NCBI GenBank assembly: GCA_964458125.1
Contig: CAYWHE010000002.1
Span: forward strand, 1 to 49,453
DNA length: 49,453 nucleotides
From: CAYWHE01 sp964458125
GTDB lineage: Bacteria > Bacteroidota > Bacteroidia > AKYH767-A > OLB10
Direction of reading: 5' to 3'
The position numbers and the translations under genes were made by a program. The stretch's first letter is position 1. Every line of letters begins with the position of its first letter. Positions 22,201 through 28,379 of the stretch are shown piece by piece. Under the pieces are notes generated by a model. It saw nothing but the letters and a program-made list of their open reading frames with translations. It searched no databases and was not told the DNA's origin.

Positions 22201-25200
22201 AGTTATGTTTTGGGAGGAGGCTCCGTTGCTCCACAGGAAGGAATAGGGTGCCGTACCGCCTGAAACGGAAAGGCTTACCGAACCGTTGCTAAAACCAAAA
22301 CAGCCGGCGTGATTCACGGAAACAACCGCGGGATTGAGTGGGGCTGCAGGCTGAGCGATGACGATGGCGGGCAGGGAGGTGGTGCAGCCGTTGGCATCGG
22401 AAATGGAAACGGTATAGGAACCGGAAGAAAGATTGCTGATGTTTTGCGACACCTCACCTGAATTCCAGGCAAAGGAATAGGGGGATGTTCCGCCGGAGAC
22501 CAATAAGGTGATGCTTCCGTTGTTCCCGCCGTAGCAGGATGCGGGGGATGCGGAAACGGTGGAGGCGTTCAGAGGAGCCAAAGGCTGCGAAACGGAAATG
22601 GAACTGTTCAGGGTGGTGCAACCGTTTGCATCGGTAACGGTTACTGTATATGAACCAGCGGTGATGCCGGAAATATTCTGTGTGGAAGCCCCGTTGCTCC
22701 AGATAAAGGCATACGGCGGCGTACCGCCGGACACATTCAGGTTGATCCAGGCATTGCTGCCGTTGTTGCAGGAAACCTGTGCCAGTCCGGCAACCGATGT
22801 GTTCAGGGCAGTAGCCGGTTGTGCAAGGGCAATAGCGGAAGAGACCGCGGAGCATCCCAGGGCATCGGTGACGGTAGCGGTATAAACTCCTGCGCTCAGG
22901 GAGGAGATTTGTGATGTGGTGGCCCCGTTGTTCCAGAGATAGGTATAGCCGGCGGTTCCGCCGCTGACATTCAGGCTGATGGAACCATTGCTGCCGCCGT
23001 TACAGGATACCGCGGTGAGTGATCCCGTGGACACCGACAGGGGAGCGGCAGGCTGGCTGATCACCAGGTTTTCCAGCGATATGGAACAGCCATGGGCATC
23101 GGTAACCACCACCGAGTAAGAACCGCTGCTCAACTGGCTGATGGTTGATGTCGTTCCGCCGTTACTCCAGTTGTACGTATATGGAGCGGTTCCCCCGCTG
23201 ACCAGCAGGCTCATGGATCCGTTGTTGCCACTGTAACAGGATACAGCAGTGGTATTGGAAAGGACTGCATTCAGCGCAGCGGGTGGTTGTGTTACCGAAA
23301 TACCTGCCTGGCCGGTTGTACATCCGTGGCTATCGGTAACGGTAACCGTATATGATCCTGCTGGCAGTGAAGCGGGATCTTCAGCCTGTGATCCGGTGTT
23401 CCACAGGTAGGTATAGGGTGAAGTTCCGCCGGAGACCGTCAAATCTACTGCACCATTTCCACCCCCGAAGCATGACACTTCTGTGACGGCGGTAATTCCT
23501 GCTGTAAGCGGGCCTGAAGGCTCCATGATCACTCCTGTCGAAACATTGATGCAGCCATTCTGATCCGTTACGGTAACCGTATAACTCCCGGCTGCCAGGT
23601 TGCTGATATCTTCGGATGAGGCGCCATTGCTCCACTGGTAATTATATGGCGGTGTTCCGCCCGTGCTGTTCAGATTTATCGAACCGTTACCGCCGGCATA
23701 GCAAAGCACCTGCTGGGTGACGGTTATGGAGCTGTTTAACGATCCGGCCGGCTGGCTGATCGTAGCGGAAGCTGTTGAGGAACAACCTTTGGAGTCGGTA
23801 ATGGTCACCACGTAGGTTCCGGCATATAAACCGGATACATTCTGGTTTCCGGATCCGTTGCTCCAGAGATAGGAATATCCTGGTGTTCCTCCGGTTACCT
23901 GAAGGTTGATCGAACCGTTTGCACCTGAATTGCAGGATACATTGGAAGCGGTTGTGGCGGTTCCGGTAACAGGCTGCGCCGGTTGTGAAACTACCAGTGA
24001 AGCTGCGATGGTCGTGCAACCGTGTCCATCGGTAACCGTGACAGCATAGGAACCGGCCGGAATGTTGTTCAGGTCCTGGGAAATGGCCCCATTGCTCCAC
24101 TGGTAGACGTAGGGAGTCGTTCCCCCGTTGACCGACAGGTTAATGGAACCTGACGTATTTCCGAAACATGCTACCGGATTGATGCTGACGGCTGAAACGG
24201 TCAGGCTGGCGGATGGCTGGGAGATGGAAATCCCGTTTACGGTTTTTGAACATCCCTGTGAATCCGTAACTGTTACCGAATAATTGCCTGCTGCCAGGTT
24301 GCTGATGTCCTGCGTGCTGTTTCCATTGCTCCAGTTAAACTGATAAGGTGCAGTGCCGCCTGAAACGTTAAGGGTTATAGCTCCGTTGCTGCCACCGGTA
24401 CAAGTCACATCGGTATTCGAGGAAACAAAGGCAGCGACTGATGCGGCAGGCTGGCTGATACTGATGGCGCTTAATTGCAGCGTACATCCATTATTATCTG
24501 TAACCGACACGGTATAAATTCCCGCCTGTAAGCCGGAGATATTCTGTGAAATGGCCCCGTTGCTCCATTGCCAGGAATAGGGCGCTGTTCCGCCGGCTGC
24601 CACGGTGCTGATGGCACCGTTCGAACCGTTAAAACAGGATACGTCTGCAGTGGATGATGCGGATCCTGACAGTGCTGATGCCGGCTGGGAAAGGGTTGCC
24701 GATGTGGTTGCCGTACATCCCAGGGCGCTGGTAACGGTAACCGTATAGGTACCGGAGGCTGCATTGGAAATATTCTGCAGCGTGGCACCATTGCTCCAGT
24801 TGAATGAATAGGGACTGTTGCTGTTTGAAACCGTCAGGCTGATTGTTCCGGTGGTTTGGCCGAAACAATTTATATCGGACTGAGCCGTCGTTACCTGGGG
24901 CTTTTTCCTGAGTGTCAGCACCATCGTGTCTTTCGGTGTAGAACATCCATACCGGGGCGCCAGGAAGAGTGAAACAGATCCCGCATTGATATCGGCGGCC
25001 GAGGGAAAATATTTTACACTGTAACTGCTGTCATCCGGATAAAAAACTCCTGAACCGGAACTCGTCCATTGTTTGGAGCCCGAATATGCGGCAGACGAGA
25101 AGGCAATTGAACCGTTCAGGGTAACGGAATCGGATCCGGAAACGGTAACACAAACCGATTGATCGGCACCGGCGTTGGTAACCAGGTAATCAGGGACGGA

Positions 25201-26604
25201 AAGGCTGCTGGTGACATTTTGCTTGTGTGCAAACCACCAGGTGTTCATGGTATTGTTATTTCCGATGGAGTTTTCCGTATTCACAGGGGAGGAAACCCAG
25301 GTATGACAAGGGAAAGCACATCCCGACAGGTTTGTGGTTCCGCCAACAAGCTGATCATTGTAAAATAAGGAATCCACAAATAAACCGGCCCCCGGACGAA
25401 TGACACTCATCGAAAAACCATTCTCATGGTTTTCAACGTCATACATGGGAAAGTTGACTTCTCCGGATTCCACGTTTACAATTGCCGTGATGGTATTACC
25501 GGCAGGAATATATGCACCCAACCCGTCTTTTCCATCCCAGTGTAGGCAGTTTTGTCCCTGTGGCGTGCCGGGAAAACTCAGGATCCGGTCAGCGGTTCCG
25601 GGATTGTAAACCCCGTTTCCGTTCCGGTCAATTAGGATAGTTACATCAGACTTTTTAGTCAGGTTCACATTGATGCAAATCGAATCGAGCACACAACGTG
25701 TCAGGGAAATAGGCGCATTCAGGAACTGCATGGTTCCGCTGGGAAAAACAACCTGGTCAGGATCCTGCAAGAAAAGTTTAAGTTCTGCGGGAACGAAAAA
25801 TCCCGGTTTTGATTTTCTGTCATTCGAAGCATTGCCTGTATTGGTGCAGCCCCAACTATTACAGGAGGCCCTGAATTTATAGGGTTTGATTCCGTTCATA
25901 TGGACCCTGGTGACAGAACTGTCGGAACCGTATATGTAAAAACTGCCCATAAACTGGCCGGAATAGGAGGAGGTGTTGAAGCTCCAGTTGTAAGAGAACA
26001 ACCTTCCTGGAATAGCCGTGTTGGTGGGAGTATTGACCACTGTAATATCAAAGATGCCGAAATTGATTTCCGAGTTGGTAGTGGCAGTGGTCCCTGACGC
26101 TTCGTTAAATTCAATGTAATAATTTCCCGGCAATCCGGCTGTAGGCGTGATTACAAAGGCATTGTAACCCAGGGAACTGAGAACGGCCGGCCCGTTAACG
26201 GCCTGTTTGTGGTAGGAGATAAATCCCTGGGAACCGGTCGTTTTTGGAAGGAGGGTGGGACCGGAAATGATGACTCCATTCGGATTTTTTACCCTGAAGT
26301 ACCAATCCGTATTGCTGCTGCGTTGCCCCATGCCAAAGTAAATTTTTTCATTCACCGGGTCGCTGATCCGGATGTTTAACCGGTTGGTATCTGTGGCGTT
26401 ATAACAAGCAAAGGAACCCCAGGTGGTTCCGTTCAGGATCATGATGGAGGATGATTTTGTGGTGTCCGGTCTGAATTGGGGCGATCCTTCCGAATGTAAT
26501 TCCCGGTTTATACCAAATAGCAACACAACGGATATCAATAACGTGTTTACCGAATAAATTTTGAAAGGGAAATTTCCCGGAAACATGGGATTTTTTTTCG
26601 TCAT
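16243..26604 (-). CDS. SprB-repeat giant adhesin, 3453 aa, T9SS type B-sorted (first in operon)
   Basis: The N-terminus has a signal-type hydrophobic segment (VNTLLISVVLLFG). A unique head of about 570 residues follows, with a FlgD-like stretch near 322-372 (DRNGNGVYNPG ... WDGKDGLG ... IPAGN) that is typical of Bacteroidota surface proteins. About 34 SprB repeats start near residue 575. The same two Ig/PKD-like domains and type B sorting domain as in the neighbouring adhesin end the protein. The first seven repeats are unique to this gene; residues about 1125-3434 are identical to the 2784-aa adhesin. The head shows no resemblance to that of the paralogue. It is the promoter-proximal gene of the apparent operon 26604-4554, divergent from a LytTR regulator across 585 bp. 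An alternative start six codons in (Met7) is possible. Confidence 0.93.
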   Translation of the reverse strand: MTKKNPMFPGNFPFKIYSVNTLLISVVLLFGINRELHSEGSPQFRPDTTKSSSIMILNGTTWGSFACYNATDTNRLNIRISDPVNEKIYFGMGQRSSNTDWYFRVKNPNGVIISGPTLLPKTTGSQGFISYHKQAVNGPAVLSSLGYNAFVITPTAGLPGNYYIEFNEASGTTATTNSEINFGIFDITVVNTPTNTAIPGRLFSYNWSFNTSSYSGQFMGSFYIYGSDSSVTRVHMNGIKPYKFRASCNSWGCTNTGNASNDRKSKPGFFVPAELKLFLQDPDQVVFPSGTMQFLNAPISLTRCVLDSICINVNLTKKSDVTILIDRNGNGVYNPGTADRILSFPGTPQGQNCLHWDGKDGLGAYIPAGNTITAIVNVESGEVNFPMYDVENHENGFSMSVIRPGAGLFVDSLFYNDQLVGGTTNLSGCAFPCHTWVSSPVNTENSIGNNNTMNTWWFAHKQNVTSSLSVPDYLVTNAGADQSVCVTVSGSDSVTLNGSIAFSSAAYSGSKQWTSSGSGVFYPDDSSYSVKYFPSAADINAGSVSLFLAPRYGCSTPKDTMVLTLRKKPQVTTAQSDINCFGQTTGTISLTVSNSNSPYSFNWSNGATLQNISNAASGTYTVTVTSALGCTATTSATLSQPASALSGSASSTADVSCFNGSNGAISTVAAGGTAPYSWQWSNGAISQNISGLQAGIYTVSVTDNNGCTLQLSAISISQPAASVAAFVSSNTDVTCTGGSNGAITLNVSGGTAPYQFNWSNGNSTQDISNLAAGNYSVTVTDSQGCSKTVNGISISQPSASLTVSAVSINPVACFGNTSGSINLSVNGGTTPYVYQWSNGAISQDLNNIPAGSYAVTVTDGHGCTTIAASLVVSQPAQPVTGTATTASNVSCNSGANGSINLQVTGGTPGYSYLWSNGSGNQNVSGLYAGTYVVTITDSKGCSSTASATISQPAGSLNSSITVTQQVLCYAGGNGSINLNSTGGTPPYNYQWSNGASSEDISNLAAGSYTVTVTDQNGCINVSTGVIMEPSGPLTAGITAVTEVSCFGGGNGAVDLTVSGGTSPYTYLWNTGSQAEDPASLPAGSYTVTVTDSHGCTTGQAGISVTQPPAALNAVLSNTTAVSCYSGNNGSMSLLVSGGTAPYTYNWSNGGTTSTISQLSSGSYSVVVTDAHGCSISLENLVISQPAAPLSVSTGSLTAVSCNGGSNGSISLNVSGGTAGYTYLWNNGATTSQISSLSAGVYTATVTDALGCSAVSSAIALAQPATALNTSVAGLAQVSCNNGSNAWINLNVSGGTPPYAFIWSNGASTQNISGITAGSYTVTVTDANGCTTLNSSISVSQPLAPLNASTVSASPASCYGGNNGSITLLVSGGTSPYSFAWNSGEVSQNISNLSSGSYTVSISDANGCTTSLPAIVIAQPAAPLNPAVVSVNHAGCFGFSNGSVSLSVSGGTAPYSFLWSNGASSQNITSLPAGSYSVTVTDFNGCLAAIQAILIDEPPAALAASVSSISNVSCNGGSNGALQITVAGGTAPYSFLWNNGATTEAISGLSTGNYSVTITDLNGCVDDISSILISQPLNPVQASASSTSNVACHGNASGSIDLQVSGGTPGYTYLWSNGHQSQDLNNIPAGSYTVTVTDDNGCIFTAAAIQVTQPAAPISASATTTSNVSCNSGANGAIQLAVNGGTAPYSFLWSNGASTQNIAGLYAGNYVVTITDANGCVSNSSTSISQPPGSLNSSINVSQQVLCFGGQNGSINLSATGGTPPYSFQWSNGETTEDIAGLQAGTYSVIVIDNNGCINVSSAVIAQPAATLSVGITAQSAVACFGGSNGSVDLTVSGGTPPYAFNWSNGASTEDQFALPAGSYTVSVTDANGCSVSQSAISIAGPPEPLSASISAAAQVDCFGGNNGALTVLAAGGTPPYSYLWNNGSSSSAASQLSAGTYSVLVSDANGCFTSLNNLLVSQPVNPLTISASSISPVSCFGGNNGAVNLSVNGGTASYSFHWSNGASSQNLSAVQAGQYSVTVTDANGCSGQVNAISVPQPPLALSSSLAASADVSCFGGSNGSIFLNVAGGTAPYTFNWSNGSSSQNNSAIPAGSYTVTVTDDNGCSTVQTGLVIAQPPAALVAQVSASSDVACFGGNNGSLNLSVAGGTAPYTFNWSNGAQSQNIASLPAGSYSVAITDANGCSTSLPAITIEQPAAALSAAVTSSTPVACFGNNTGNISLSVAGGTSPYAFAWSNGASSQNLSAIPSGSYNVTITDDHGCITSIAAISIAQPPAALQAALAGNTPVDCFGNNSGALSLNVAGGTAPYAFNWSNGSQSQNLSSVPAGSYSVSITDANGCNTSLAGLNISQPPAALASAVASSSNVDCYGAASGSISLSSSGGTPPYSFFWSNGSSLQNITGLTAGSYAVTVTDDNGCSNTLAAILVSQPAAPLAGSAITTQNVSCNSGGNGTVSLSVNGGSPPYAFLWSNAASTQNISGLYSGSYFVTVTDANGCLFHASANVSQPPGALSSSIAVTLQVDCYGNHSGAIALSPAGGTPPYAYLWSNGATSQNLSNLPSGIYSTTITDANGCINTAAAMVTQPAAPLNPSLASTTNVDCFGAGNGVLAVAASGGTAPYTFLWNNGQAAASVSGLQPGSYTVTVTDANGCSAILPALLISQPAAALSASVSSNSPVDCFGGMNGALSLATNGGTPPYNYLWSNGALSSSIANLMAGSYDATITDANGCVFQVTGLAVIQPPAALNANTSAITSVSCFGGNNGAISLSVTGGTAPYAYLWNTGDTLASLAGLDSGAYAVQVTDINGCSTSLSGIAVSQPLAPLAPTATVLQHVDCFGGVNGLIDLNTAGGTVPYTFLWSNGDTNEDAANLSSGTYTVIVTDANGCTGTASAKIGQPDTILVANISSVTDVACYGELTGLINISVQGGTYPYYYLWSNGMTTKTISGLAAGSYSVTVTDSKGCSFALSAGVSQPAAALTATIAVTQQVLCFGAPTGAIDLQPANGTPPYSFYWSNGNTSEDLAGAGAGTYTVTLTDANGCTILASATIGQPSGALVPLAQISQLIDCYNNPTGAIDLSVTMGTPPYAYLWSNGATSQDIASLNAGTYTVTVTDANGCTASLSVVMAQPLSPLSASAHTTAANCLFGSGGTITTFVNGGTAPYVFNWSNGATSQNLQQLLAGSYTVTITDARGCNTTAVYSIADNSIFHAVATGPTEVCIGELVTLSADSIPGVVYQWYLNGQPLQGANSFTFTTPAAGSYTVIVANACGSYVSEPISVTVHQVGQVSTSPNSIICTRDGESAQLYVYGGISYQWNPEQGLNYSNIYNPLAAPLQSTVYTVTITGEFGCQKTATIEVGIDCDTLVIPTGFSPNSDGINDGYTITGIENYPGNKIWIYNRWGNLIFKTHDYNNNWDGISNVSGIYIGKKVPPGTYFYVLDLNNDSKPVQGYITLRY
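16303..23230. repeat. 6928-bp direct repeat, copy 2
   Basis: Partner of 7871-14798. The 1504 bp between the copies (14799-16302) hold the unique head of the 2784-aa adhesin, the 77-bp intergenic spacer and the last 60 bp of the 3453-aa gene. Recombination between the copies would remove 8432 bp and leave one adhesin gene. No transposase, terminal inverted repeats or target-site duplication are visible at the ends. Confidence 0.95.
23231..24880 (-). repeat. Seven SprB repeats unique to the 3453-aa adhesin
   Basis: Seven 77-78-residue SprB units encoded only in this gene, upstream of the shared block. Units 4-5-6-7 resemble units 14-15-16-17 of the same protein more closely than their direct neighbours do; for example VSCNSGANG with GLYAG occurs in units 5 and 15, and VSCNSGGNG with GLYSG in unit 25. 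This indicates a higher-order unit of ten repeats. Confidence 0.7.
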
Positions 26605-26880
26605 AGTATGAATAGGTTAAATGGAAACTACGGATTCCTGGTTAGAATTTATCATGTCGTTATACTTCACCATGACAAAAAAATTAATTCATTTTTTCCC
26701 ATATTCTTACAAAAGCCGGGAACTCCCTGGTATAAATCAGAATTCGCTAATTGAAAAATTTAAATTTATAAATAACTGAAATACAGTTAATAATGATTTT
26801 GCCCATAGGTTTTTCCCTGCATACGCCCTGCAAATCACTCATTGAATCAGCCAAACAATAAGATTCCCTGCCAAATTCTA

Positions 26881-26918
26881 ACAATCATGCCGGTCGGGCC
26901 CGATTGTAAATATTTTTG
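26881..26918 (+). promoter_or_regulatory. Candidate promoter with adjoining inverted repeat
   Basis: TATTTTTG at 26911-26918 matches the Bacteroidota -7 consensus TAnnTTTG. Immediately upstream the arms ACAATC (26881-26886) and GATTGT (26902-26907) form an interrupted palindrome with GCC/GGC inside it, where an operator could lie. No clear -33 TTTG is seen. It would serve the 34-codon frame at 26942. Confidence 0.35.
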
Positions 26919-26941
26919 GTGGCTAATCCAGGTATCCGTTT

Positions 26942-27046
26942 ATGAAAAAAATGAAAAGGCTGTACCTCCGCTTTCGACTGATCAGTTTTCATGATATGCT
27001 GTTGTTTTTCATCATCCTCATCCTGCTTTTTTTTGTGATTTTATAA
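26942..27046 (+). CDS. Possible 34-aa single-span membrane peptide
   Basis: An ATG frame encodes a basic N-terminus (MKKMKRLYLRFR) followed by one strongly hydrophobic helix (MLLFFIILILLFFVIL) that runs to the TAA stop. A TAnnTTTG element lies 24 bp upstream of the ATG (26911-26918), giving a predicted leader under 20 nt. I recognise no family. It lies between the adhesin operon and the LytTR regulator, so it could be a small regulatory membrane peptide. It could equally be a chance frame in T-rich DNA. Confidence 0.35.
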   Translation: MKKMKRLYLRFRLISFHDMLLFFIILILLFFVIL

Positions 27047-27137
27047 TGAAGGATGACTGGTTGAAATTTGGATAGGGAATATGAATTCCTGTCCGGCACA
27101 GGTATGATTTTCCGTAATGGGAGTAATCCCCATTTAA

Positions 27138-27171
27138 TTTTTGTAAGGTATTTTTCAATTTCCTACCTTTC
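27138..27171 (+). promoter_or_regulatory. Candidate promoter of the LytTR regulator
   Basis: TTTTTG (27138-27143) and TACCTTTC (27164-27171) are separated by 20 bp, matching the Bacteroidota -33 TTTG / -7 TAnnTTTG layout with one mismatch. A GGAGGA at 27175-27180 is correctly placed to be a ribosome-binding site for the ATG at 27190, but it also sits where the transcript should start. Confidence 0.4.
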
Positions 27172-27189
27172 GCTGGAGGAAATATTCTT

Positions 27190-27936
27190 ATGATCCATTG
27201 CATCATTATTGACGATGAAAAAATGTGCATCAGTACGCTGGAACTGACGCTGCAGGTTCATTGTCCGGACGTTATCATTGATGCTACCTGTTCCAGCGCG
27301 GAGGAGGGTATGAAAGCCATTGAAAGGTTCCGTCCTGAAGTGGTTTTCCTGGATATAGAAATGCCCCGTATGAACGGCTTTGATATGCTGGAAAGAATAA
27401 GCCCTGTTAATTTTCATATCGTTTTTACCACCGCCTACAACCAGTTTGCCATTAAAGCTTTCCGGTACAGCGCGCTCAATTACCTGCTAAAGCCCATAGA
27501 TCCCGATGAGCTCAGGGAGACGGTACATCGCATCCTGCAGGTCCGAAGGGCTCCTTCGAAAGAACAGTTTGAACTGCTGCTTGAATCCATCCGGCACAGC
27601 GAACCCCGGACACAGCGAATTGCCTTGTCTACCGGTGACGGCTTGTTGTTTGTACAGACTTCCGATATCCTTTATTGCCAGTCTGAAAGTAATTACACCT
27701 ACGTTTACCTGGTCAATGGCGACAGACACCTTCTGGCCAGGCCCCTCAAGGAATTTGAGGACACTTTGTCCGGTGACCGGTTTTACAGGATACACAATTC
27801 CTACCTCGTGAATCTGGATCAGATTAAAAAATTTGTTCGTGGTGACGGGGGATACGTCATCATGAATGACGGTACCCAGATCACGATCGCCAGGGCCAGG
27901 AGGGAAGAGTTTTTTAACCTGTTTGATAAATTTTAG
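27190..27936 (+). CDS. LytTR-family DNA-binding response regulator (orphan)
   Basis: 248 residues. A receiver domain spans about 1-118, with the acidic pair D8-D9, the phospho-acceptor D55 in FLDIEMP, T80/T81 and K101 in LLKPID. A LytTR DNA-binding domain spans about 150-245 (FVQTSDILYCQSESNYTYVYL ... RIHNSYLVNLDQIKKF ... ARRE). Phosphorylation is normally by a LytS/YehU-type histidine kinase, but none is encoded here, so it is an orphan. It is divergent from the adhesin operon, which makes that operon the nearest candidate target; this is inference from position only. All catalytic positions are intact and the length is normal. Confidence 0.93.
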   Translation: MIHCIIIDDEKMCISTLELTLQVHCPDVIIDATCSSAEEGMKAIERFRPEVVFLDIEMPRMNGFDMLERISPVNFHIVFTTAYNQFAIKAFRYSALNYLLKPIDPDELRETVHRILQVRRAPSKEQFELLLESIRHSEPRTQRIALSTGDGLLFVQTSDILYCQSESNYTYVYLVNGDRHLLARPLKEFEDTLSGDRFYRIHNSYLVNLDQIKKFVRGDGGYVIMNDGTQITIARARREEFFNLFDKF

Positions 27937-28379
27937 CTGACCTTTTCAGGAAATAATTTCATTTCGGGAATCCTTTTCCGGCTGCCAAAGGAAGCAAATT
28001 CTCACGGAAGGATATTTCGGATTTCATGTACATCTTGCCAAACACTAAGAAAAACTACCGGTCACTCAGTTTCATGTAAATAGGTTACCACGTTCCGTTT
28101 TTTTTGCACCGTCAATTCATCAAAACAGCGCCAATCTGTGAAATTACGGTTTTCAAAAATGTGGGAAATAAACCGGCCTGACCCGCCATGTTTTTATACC
28201 GGCCTGGTTACCGTGTTGTTTACGGGATTTATAACTGCGTCTGCGGCAGCTTATCCTGTTTTCCTTTGGTACGGCTTTTCAGGTGGAACGTGTTTTGGAA
28301 TCCTGGCCGTTTGCGCCATGAATATTCAGAAAAGATATCTTTCAATCAGCTAATCGTTAACACCAATAACTGAAAACCA
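27937..28379. other. Intergenic region between the LytTR gene and the fibre gene
   Basis: 443 bp. A GTG-initiated frame at 28138-28353 (71 aa, two hydrophobic stretches) overlaps a second frame and contains the promoter-like motif for the next gene, so I do not call it. No strong terminator hairpin is visible after the LytTR stop. Confidence 0.4.
28310..28343 (+). promoter_or_regulatory. Candidate promoter of the fibre gene
   Basis: TTTG at 28310-28313 and TATCTTTC at 28336-28343 are 22 bp apart, a Bacteroidota -33/-7 pair with one mismatch in the -7. The predicted leader before the ATG at 28380 is about 30 nt. The TAnCTTTC variant is also used by the LytTR promoter. Confidence 0.4.

Larger units (their letters stand above)
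26605..27189. other. Divergent intergenic region between adhesin operon and LytTR gene
   Basis: 585 bp, AT-rich near the adhesin start. On the minus strand I see no perfect TAnnTTTG; the nearest are TATTGTTTG and TAGAATTTG (complements of about 26853-26880), each with one extra spacer base, so the adhesin promoter is unassigned. On the plus strand it carries the candidate small gene and the regulator promoter listed separately. Confidence 0.6.

Noticed and set aside
7871..23230. Transposon or IS origin for the 6.9-kb repeat
   Set aside because: No transposase gene, terminal inverted repeats or target duplication; the ends lie inside coding repeats.
28138..28353. 71-aa frame with two hydrophobic stretches
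   Set aside because: GTG start, overlapped by another frame of similar length, and it contains the likely promoter of the next gene; no recognisable motif.
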